10,884 nt of DNA from an uncultured Aliterella sp. (GTDB lineage: Bacteria; Cyanobacteriota; Cyanobacteriia; Cyanobacteriales; Chroococcidiopsidaceae), in contig CAJQOK010000115.1 in the NCBI GenBank assembly GCA_905479905.1, forward strand, positions 1-10,884, read 5' to 3'. Each line of letters begins with the position of its first letter. Positions within the stretch are counted from its first letter, which is position 1. A program made the translations under genes and the position numbers. Below, one piece after another: positions 5,974 through 10,884 of this stretch. Below the pieces are notes generated by a model. The model searched no databases. It worked only from the letters and a program-made list of their open reading frames with translations, and was not told where the DNA came from.

Positions 5974-7221
5974 ATGATTGTTGCATCAATTCCTTTAATA
6001 AATAGCGACTTCCTAAATCGCCACATTGCCCAATTAGCCGAAATCGGTAAACTACCAAACGGCGGCGTAAGTAGAGTAGCCTTTACTCGTGAAGACATTT
6101 TAGCGCGTCAACTTGTCCAATCATGGATGATCGATGCGGGTATGACTGTCCGCACTGATGCGGCGGCTAATATTATCGGTACTTACCCCGGAAAAGTAGC
6201 AGGCGCAGGGGCTTTAGCTACCGGATCGCATATAGATACAGTTCCCGTCGCTGGTCACTACGACGGGGTGCTAGGAGTGCTTGCAGGGATTGAAATGGTA
6301 CGAGTGCTGCACGAACATAAAATTGTTCTAGACCATCCCATTGAAGTAATTGTATTTACTGACGAAGAATGTACGGTAATTGGCTGTAAAGCAATGGCGG
6401 GAGATACAGTAAACGATCCCAATTATTACCGCCGCAATAATGGCACATCTATTGAAGAATGTTTAGAAAGTGTTGGCGGTGATTGGTCAAAAATAGCTAC
6501 AGCTAAACGCAAACCGGGAGAAATTGCCGCCTTTGTAGAGTTGCACGTCGAACAGGGGGGAATATTAGAAAGTACCGGAGATGCGATCGCCGTAGTTAAA
6601 GGAATTGTCGGACAGTATCGCCACACAGTCACAATTACCGGGCGACCAAACCACGCCGGGACTACACCCATGAATAGGAGAAAAGATGCCCTAGTTGCGG
6701 CGGCGCAAGTAGTATTAGCTGTAAACAAGCTAGGAGTAGAAACCCCTGGGGAACAAGTAGCAACAGTGGGATACTTGAGTGTTTTGCCCAATGCGGTAAA
6801 TATCGTACCAGCTAAAGTTGAATTAAAAATTGACCTGCGCGACTTATCCCAAGAGCATTTAGATTATTTACTAAACCAACTGAAACAGCAGTTAGACCAA
6901 ATTGCTGAGACGACTAAAACAGAAATAGTTATAAATCAAGCTTTGCACGTCTTGCCTACTTTAGCTGAAGTAAAGATCCAGGATGCGATCGCCCAAGTTT
7001 GCCAGCAACTAAACTTAAGTTACAGCTATTTACCTAGTCGTGCAGGACACGATGCTCAAGAAATCGGGCGCTTTGCTGACATGGGAATGATTTTTGTCCC
7101 TAGTCAGGAAGGAATCAGCCACGCCGAAGATGAGTACACATCTCCAGAGCAATGCAGCCAAGGAGCTAACGTACTCTTGCAAACTTTCTTGAAACTAGAT
7201 CAGATGTATCTAACTAATTAG
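5974..7221 (+). CDS. M20-family Zn-dependent hydrolase, hydantoinase/carbamoylase type (N-carbamoyl-L-amino acid hydrolase / allantoate amidohydrolase-like)
   Basis: This 415-residue enzyme has normal length and all metal ligands of the bi-metal amidohydrolase group: His86 in TGSHIDTVP, Asp97 in GHYDGVLG, the Glu131-Glu132 pair in FTDEEC, His191 in LHVEQG and His383 in GISHAEDEYT. GRPNHAGTTPMNRRKDAL around His227 belongs to the inserted dimerisation domain and its substrate-bridging His. The family hydrolyses ureido groups: N-carbamoyl amino acids, ureidopropionate, allantoate or ureidoglycolate. Which substrate applies here cannot be read from sequence. The ATG at 5974 has no strong ribosome-binding site, as expected if it was once translationally coupled to the ATPase gene ending 3 bp earlier. 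Unlike its upstream neighbours it shows no stop, gap or frameshift. Expression probably depends on the region at 5380-5460 upstream of the transporter remnant. It is cytoplasmic; no signal peptide is seen. Confidence 0.87.
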   Translation: MIVASIPLINSDFLNRHIAQLAEIGKLPNGGVSRVAFTREDILARQLVQSWMIDAGMTVRTDAAANIIGTYPGKVAGAGALATGSHIDTVPVAGHYDGVLGVLAGIEMVRVLHEHKIVLDHPIEVIVFTDEECTVIGCKAMAGDTVNDPNYYRRNNGTSIEECLESVGGDWSKIATAKRKPGEIAAFVELHVEQGGILESTGDAIAVVKGIVGQYRHTVTITGRPNHAGTTPMNRRKDALVAAAQVVLAVNKLGVETPGEQVATVGYLSVLPNAVNIVPAKVELKIDLRDLSQEHLDYLLNQLKQQLDQIAETTKTEIVINQALHVLPTLAEVKIQDAIAQVCQQLNLSYSYLPSRAGHDAQEIGRFADMGMIFVPSQEGISHAEDEYTSPEQCSQGANVLLQTFLKLDQMYLTN

Positions 7222-7244
7222 ATCTATTAATTCTGTTTTTGTAG

Positions 7245-7265
7245 AGACGTTGCAATGCAACGTCT
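7245..7265. repeat. 21-bp near-perfect palindrome
   Basis: AGACGTTGCA (7245-7254) and TGCAACGTCT (7256-7265) are exact inverted copies around a single A. The element lies between the amidase stop and tRNA-Pro. From memory, very similar GTAGAGACGTTGCA-type palindromes recur between genes in many filamentous and related cyanobacteria, so this is probably a dispersed genomic repeat. The hairpin could also slow transcription from both sides, but neither strand has a clear T-run after it. Confidence 0.65.
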
Positions 7266-7274
7266 TAATTAAAA

Positions 7275-7348
7275 TCGGAACGTTGGGATTTGAACCCAAG
7301 ACCTCCACTACCCCAAAGTGGCGCGCTACCAAGCTGCGCTACGCCCCG
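7275..7348 (-). tRNA. tRNA-Pro (anticodon GGG)
   Basis: Read on the minus strand the 74-nt sequence folds as a cloverleaf. The acceptor stem CGGGGCG pairs with CGTTCCG (two G-U pairs), followed by discriminator A. The D-arm contains AGCTTGGTAGCGC, the anticodon stem is CCACT/AGTGG around the loop TTGGGGT (anticodon GGG), and the T-loop is GTTCAAATC in GGGTTCAAATCCC. It reads CCC and CCU proline codons. No 3' CCA is encoded, as is common in cyanobacteria, so CCA is added after transcription. Confidence 0.95.
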
Positions 7349-7361
7349 TGTCAGAAAAACT

Positions 7362-7390
7362 ATATTAACACAAATAGAGATTAAAAACAA
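7362..7390 (-). promoter_or_regulatory. Possible sigma70-type promoter of tRNA-Pro
   Basis: On the minus strand TTGTTT (7385-7390) and TAATAT (7362-7367) are separated by 17 bp. A TATAGT (7359-7364) overlaps the second box. The predicted start lies just before the tRNA 5' end. The boxes are imperfect. Confidence 0.4.
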
Positions 7391-7426
7391 ACTTACTAAA
7401 TTTGTCTCCCCTAAATTGGGCAACGC

Positions 7427-7792
7427 TTAAAAAACTTGTATACTTTGCGCTGCTTGCAACAACCCCCCAACGGCGGATTCATGCCAACAACCTTCGGCGC
7501 AACGTCCGGTTAAAAGAATAAAGCGCAAACTGTAGCTATGAGCATAACCAGCGACTTCTAGCCAAATTAAATTACTCTCGGCTTCACAAGTAATTTTTTC
7601 TTCATCCATGAGTTCGCTACTTAGCTGGTTCATAGTTTCGGCTAGTTGCACTGACAAGCGGCAAAAGTCTTGCAACTCTGCTTCTGTAAGTTCAATTGCC
7701 CAATCGTCTGTACCTACTAACCCTTTAAACTCTATGGCTTGGGGATTCCAACCAATCCGCCAACCATTTCCGGTTTTTAGTACCCGCTCCAT
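7427..7792 (-). CDS. DUF1818-like conserved cyanobacterial protein
   Basis: This is a 121-residue soluble protein beginning MERVLKTGNGWRIGWNP and containing FKGLVGTDDWAIELTEAEL, LMDEEKITCEAES and SYSLRFILLTGR, followed by a C-terminal GGLLQAAQSIQVF. I recognise this as the DUF1818 family of small cyanobacterial/plastid-lineage proteins of unknown function. Length is normal. The ATG at 7792 shares one base with the pyruvate kinase stop (TGATG), so translation is probably coupled to pyk by reinitiation. A TTG one codon earlier is possible but unneeded. No catalytic motif, membrane segment or signal peptide is visible. Function is unknown, and placement after pyk does not by itself show a metabolic role. 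Confidence 0.8.
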   Translation of the reverse strand: MERVLKTGNGWRIGWNPQAIEFKGLVGTDDWAIELTEAELQDFCRLSVQLAETMNQLSSELMDEEKITCEAESNLIWLEVAGYAHSYSLRFILLTGRCAEGCWHESAVGGLLQAAQSIQVF

Positions 7793-9561
7793 CAACTATT
7801 TTTTACCGTGCCAGAGTAAATTAAACCTCTTTGCATATCTAAAGTTAAAATTGTGCCATCTCGAATTACTTGAGTTGCTTGTTTTACGCCCACAATTACC
7901 GGAACACCAAGACGCAAACCAATAATTGCCGCGTGACTTGTCATACTCTCATCTTCAGTGACGATCGCCCCCGCTTTGCGAATCGCCTCAATAAAATCTG
8001 CACTGGTGCGCGGTACTACCAATATTTCGCCATGATTGAAGTTACCTACATCGAGCGCAGTATGAGCTACTCTAGCGCGACCGTTTACCAAACCTAAGCC
8101 AAGTCCAACACCTTGACCAAGTACAGAAGTTACTATTTCTACCTTAATTAAATCTGTTGAACCTGCTACTCCTTGCAGCGCCCCCGCGCTCATAACGACC
8201 AAATCGCCCTCAGATAACAAGTGTTTTTCTTGAGCGACATTAATCGCCGCTTGAAAAGTTTGCCCCGCCGAAGGTAAATCTAATACTAATAAAGGTTTTA
8301 CTCCCCAAACTAGCTGTAATTGTCTGGCTACATCTACGTGAGGCGTTACAGCCAAAATTGGGTTGCGGGGACGAAATTTAGAAACATTACGAGCCGTAGA
8401 ACCCGTTTTAGTTAAAGTCATGATTGCCGCAGCGTCTAGTTGTTCGGCAATTTGCCCTACCGCTTGACTAATGGCATTAGGAATCGATTGGCGAGTATCT
8501 TTAAGATTGGCATTAATAGCAGCTAAGGCGGGTTCTTGCTCAATTCTCACGGCAATCCGTGCCATTGTGGCTACAGCTTCTACAGGGTGCTTGCCTACCG
8601 CCGTCTCGTTTGAAAGCATGACAGCATCTGTTCCATCTAAAATCGCATTGGCTACATCCGACACTTCGGCGCGAGTTGGACGAGGGCTACTAACCATGCT
8701 ATCGAGCATTTGAGTTGCAGTAATAATCGGAATACCTAGCCGATTTGCCGTAGCGATTAGCCGCTTTTGCAGGATGGGTACATCTTCGGCGGGTAATTCT
8801 ACTCCTAAGTCACCTCTTGCCACCATTACCCCATCACTGAGGGCTAAAATTGCCTCCATTTGCTCAATTGCTTCATGCTTTTCAATTTTGACAATTACGG
8901 GGACTTGCTTCCCAGCGTTAGAAATTAGTTCTTTGATTTCTAGTACGTCTTGGGGATTGCGAACAAAAGATAAAGCTATCCAGTCTACACCTTGATCTAA
9001 TCCAAAGATTAAATCTTCCCGATCTTTGTCAGTTAACGCCTTGATTGATAAATAAACTCCTGGAAAGTTGACCCCTTTATTATTAGAGAGAGTTCCACCA
9101 ACTACAACCCGACAATGTAAGTTTTTATTGGCGCGATCTATTTCTTCTACGCGCATCTCAACGCGCCCATCGTCGAGCAAAATTGCCGCACCACAAGGTA
9201 CTTCATCGGCTAAAAGATTGTAAGTTACACAACTAATACTTTGACTGCCAACTATATAATTGCTGGTTAAGGTAAATAGGTCGCCTTTATTTAGTTCTAT
9301 CGACCCCTTTTCAAACTTACCTAAACGAATTTTTGGCCCTTGCAAGTCTTGCAGAATGCCTACAGGCTGATTTAATTCAAAGGCAATTTGCCGAATTAAA
9401 CGCACACTCCGTTGATGATCGGCATGAGTACCGTGAGAAAAGTTAAGCCTAAGAGTAGTTGCACCTGCCTCTATGATTGCCTTTAGCACTTCTGGGCTAC
9501 TGGTGGCAGGCCCGATTGTAGCGACAATTTTTGTCCGACGTTGAGAATCTCTTGGTTGCAT
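7792..9561 (-). CDS. pyk: Pyruvate kinase with C-terminal PEP-utiliser-like domain
   Basis: This 589-residue enzyme converts phosphoenolpyruvate and ADP to pyruvate and ATP in lower glycolysis. The barrel and B domain carry LRLNFSHG (~residues 37-44), LQDLQGPKIRLG (~70-81), VIVKIEK with the catalytic Lys (~225), MVARGDLGVE (~246-255) and ITATQMLDSM (~280). The allosteric C domain follows. An extra ~90-residue tail contains TSHAAIIGLRLGVPVIVG with His at ~543, the swivelling phosphohistidine domain motif of PEP synthase/PPDK; this tail is typical of cyanobacterial and Bacillus-type enzymes. Lys77 and Leu80 at the positions of muscle Glu117 and Thr120 indicate a K+-independent type. The start is chosen at ATG 9561; an upstream TTG at 9588 would add nine residues but lacks a ribosome-binding site. 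It is cotranscribed with the DUF1818-like gene and diverges from crtR. Confidence 0.95.
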   Translation of the reverse strand: MQPRDSQRRTKIVATIGPATSSPEVLKAIIEAGATTLRLNFSHGTHADHQRSVRLIRQIAFELNQPVGILQDLQGPKIRLGKFEKGSIELNKGDLFTLTSNYIVGSQSISCVTYNLLADEVPCGAAILLDDGRVEMRVEEIDRANKNLHCRVVVGGTLSNNKGVNFPGVYLSIKALTDKDREDLIFGLDQGVDWIALSFVRNPQDVLEIKELISNAGKQVPVIVKIEKHEAIEQMEAILALSDGVMVARGDLGVELPAEDVPILQKRLIATANRLGIPIITATQMLDSMVSSPRPTRAEVSDVANAILDGTDAVMLSNETAVGKHPVEAVATMARIAVRIEQEPALAAINANLKDTRQSIPNAISQAVGQIAEQLDAAAIMTLTKTGSTARNVSKFRPRNPILAVTPHVDVARQLQLVWGVKPLLVLDLPSAGQTFQAAINVAQEKHLLSEGDLVVMSAGALQGVAGSTDLIKVEIVTSVLGQGVGLGLGLVNGRARVAHTALDVGNFNHGEILVVPRTSADFIEAIRKAGAIVTEDESMTSHAAIIGLRLGVPVIVGVKQATQVIRDGTILTLDMQRGLIYSGTVKNS

Positions 9562-9715
9562 GGAGCCTAATTTTGTAAAAAGGGACAAGGGCAGGTAAAA
9601 AGGATAAGGCGAATTTTATTCAGGTTTTTCTGTACTGCCGTCAAAGCTTGCAGCCTTACTGTAATGTGTTTTGTGCCATTTTGCTCCGCAATTATATCGT
9701 CATTAGGCTACGTCT

Positions 9716-9784
9716 ATAGAGATAACAAGGATGACTTGTGCGAAACAAAACTTTATGATCTCTATTAGGTCTACTATTTAGTAG
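9716..9784 (+). promoter_or_regulatory. crtR upstream region with nested inverted repeats and a -10-like box
   Basis: ATAGAGAT (9716-9723) and ATCTCTAT (9758-9765) are inverted copies enclosing a smaller hairpin ACAAG/CTTGT (9725-9739). A second dyad, CTACTA-TT-TAGTAG, follows at 9771-9784, ending 30 bp before the crtR start. TATGAT at 9754-9759 is a good -10 match overlapping the right arm, but no clear -35 stands 16-18 bp upstream. The arrangement suggests regulated transcription or a structured leader. This is inference from symmetry only. Confidence 0.35.
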
Positions 9785-9813
9785 GTGAAAATTAATTATT
9801 TAAGGAGTCAACG

Positions 9814-10734
9814 ATGCTAATGTCGGAGGCAAAGAAGCCACTGACAACTGTTCCTAGGGAGTTTCTCAGCCCTCCAGGCGATCGCAACCCTACTTTAGCA
9901 ATGTTTGTAGCGGCTTTTAGCGCAATCGCACTATCCAATTTTGGTTACTGGCTTTGGGAATGGCCCCACTGGTGTTGTTTTGTAACTAATACAATTTCTC
10001 TACATATTTGCGGCACTGTAATTCATGATGCGTGTCATAAATCTGCTCACCGTAACCCGTTGGTTAATTCTATATTGGGTCATGGTAGCGCCTTGCTACT
10101 CGCTTTTGCTTTCCCGGTATTTACGCGGGTACATTTGCAGCATCACGCTAACGTTAACGATCCTGAAAACGATCCTGATCATTTTGTCTCTACCGCCGGG
10201 CCTTTGTGGCTAATTCCTGTGCGGTTTTTGTACCATGAGATATTTTTCTTTAAACGTCAACTTTGGCAAAAACAAGAATTATGGGAATGGTTTTTTAGTC
10301 GCGCCCTAGTGGCATTTATTTTCTACGTCTCGATTCAGTATCATTTTTTGGGCTATATTCTCAATTTTTGGTTTATTCCTACCGCTATCGTGGGGTTGGC
10401 TTTGGGGTTCTTTTTTGATTATTTGCCTCATCGTCCCCATCAAGAACGCGATCGCTGGAAAAATGCTAGAGTTTACCCCGGTAAAGTTCTCAATATTTTA
10501 ATCATGGGGCAGAACTACCATTTAATTCATCATCTATGGCCCTCTATTCCTTGGTATAACTACCAAAATGCTTATTATGCCACTAAGCCGCTTTTAGATG
10601 CTAAAGGTTGCTATCAAACTTCTGGGTTGCTGCAACAAAGAGACTTTTGGAGCTTTGTTTACGATCTTTTTATTGGTATTCACCCCCACAAAAAAGCTGT
10701 AACCTTAGAGCCAAAAGAGGTGTTACCGCAATAA
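9814..10734 (+). CDS. crtR: Beta-carotene hydroxylase CrtR
   Basis: This 306-residue integral membrane di-iron hydroxylase belongs to the fatty-acid-desaturase-like fold. Three histidine boxes are visible: HDACHKSAH (His71, His75, His79), HLQHH (residues 107-111) and HLIHH (236-240). HRPH at 206-209 follows the FFDYLP segment typical of CrtR. Hydrophobic segments at about 28-70, 86-105 and 160-203 place it in the membrane. CrtR adds 3-hydroxyl groups to beta-ionone rings, making zeaxanthin from beta-carotene and contributing to myxol-type carotenoids. Length agrees with the cyanobacterial family (~300). The ATG at 9814 has AAGGAG at 9802-9807 with a six-base spacer; a second ATG two codons later is possible but less well spaced. 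It is transcribed away from pyk across ~250 bp. Confidence 0.93.
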   Translation: MLMSEAKKPLTTVPREFLSPPGDRNPTLAMFVAAFSAIALSNFGYWLWEWPHWCCFVTNTISLHICGTVIHDACHKSAHRNPLVNSILGHGSALLLAFAFPVFTRVHLQHHANVNDPENDPDHFVSTAGPLWLIPVRFLYHEIFFFKRQLWQKQELWEWFFSRALVAFIFYVSIQYHFLGYILNFWFIPTAIVGLALGFFFDYLPHRPHQERDRWKNARVYPGKVLNILIMGQNYHLIHHLWPSIPWYNYQNAYYATKPLLDAKGCYQTSGLLQQRDFWSFVYDLFIGIHPHKKAVTLEPKEVLPQ

Positions 10735-10738
10735 GTGA

Positions 10739-10884
10739 CTATCCGATTGGAGAGAATAGTTGAGAAGGAGACATCCAATCAGGACGTAAGTTTTGCGCCT
10801 CACGCAGGTAAGTATGCCAAACTTTATTGTGATTAGCGGGAATATTGATCAAAATCAGAAAGCGGATGCAGCGCTGCAAACTAC
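10739..10884 (-). CDS. C-terminal end of an unidentified protein (partial)
   Basis: On the minus strand one frame is open from the right edge (first full codon at 10882) to a TAG at 10741-10739, giving ~48 residues. They include RFLILINIPANHNKVWHTYL, REAQNLRPDWMSPSQLF and end SPIG. The mix of aromatic, charged and proline residues looks like real protein, and the other two minus-strand frames are closed. I do not recognise the family. The stop lies 4 bp from the crtR stop, a tight tail-to-tail arrangement with no visible terminator. Shortness and lack of a family match limit confidence. Confidence 0.5.
   Translation of the reverse strand, partial: SLQRCIRFLILINIPANHNKVWHTYLREAQNLRPDWMSPSQLFSPIG

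Noticed and set aside
7400..7426. Possible terminator after the DUF1818-like gene
   Set aside because: Only a 3-4 bp CCC/GGG stem with no T-run after it; too weak to call.
7608..8995. Several open frames on the + strand opposite the DUF1818-like gene and pyruvate kinase
   Set aside because: They are shadows of strongly conserved minus-strand genes, lack ribosome-binding sites and have no recognisable domains.
10867..10878. Perfect 12-bp palindrome TGCAGCGCTGCA at the right edge
   Set aside because: It lies inside the probable partial coding frame and has no promoter or partner site nearby.
1..10884. CRISPR arrays, insertion sequences, phage genes or toxin-antitoxin pairs
   Set aside because: No regularly spaced repeats, transposase-like frames or terminal inverted repeats around any gene were seen.

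Overview
The window comes from a cyanobacterium. It carries seven copies of the HIP1 octamer GCGATCGC, a CrtR-type beta-carotene hydroxylase, a long cyanobacterial pyruvate kinase with a C-terminal phosphohistidine-like domain, a DUF1818-type protein otherwise known from cyanobacteria, and a tRNA without an encoded CCA. Base composition and codon choice are moderately AT-rich. I cannot name the genus from this sequence alone.

Layout. The left edge (1-1075, + strand) holds the last ~104 codons of mfd followed 11 bp later by a creatininase-family amidohydrolase. Converging on it is a secreted glycoside-hydrolase-like protein (minus strand), with a good intrinsic terminator between the two. Upstream of the glycosidase lies about 800 bp without a convincing gene, holding an inverted repeat with a T-run and a 16-bp direct repeat. 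From 3616 to 7221 sits an accessory block for small nitrogen compounds: a broken Asp/Glu/hydantoin racemase, a stand-alone protein resembling the C-terminal domain of allophanate hydrolase, a GntR/FCD regulator, the collapsed remains of a polar amino acid-type ABC transporter (permease and ATPase), and an intact M20-type N-carbamoyl/ureido amidohydrolase. After a 21-bp palindrome come, on the minus strand, tRNA-Pro(GGG), a DUF1818-like protein and pyruvate kinase. The right side holds crtR (+) and the C-terminal end of an unidentified minus-strand protein running off the edge.

How the genes fit together. The 3.6-kb accessory block reads as a ureide/hydantoin-type utilisation island that is decaying. 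The regulator and its downstream partner are transcribed away from the transporter-amidase operon. Two palindromes, 31 bp apart centre to centre, sit in the divergent region and are candidate operators. The ATPase remnant, with a one-base correction, ends 3 bp before the amidase start, so the amidase was once the last gene of the transporter operon. The transporter is lost and the racemase has lost its first catalytic cysteine region. The amidase, regulator and allophanate-hydrolase-like protein still look complete. This retained enzyme plus lost uptake pattern is the most interesting thing here.

The remaining genes are ordinary housekeeping: DNA repair (mfd), glycolysis (pyk), tRNA and carotenoid synthesis (crtR).
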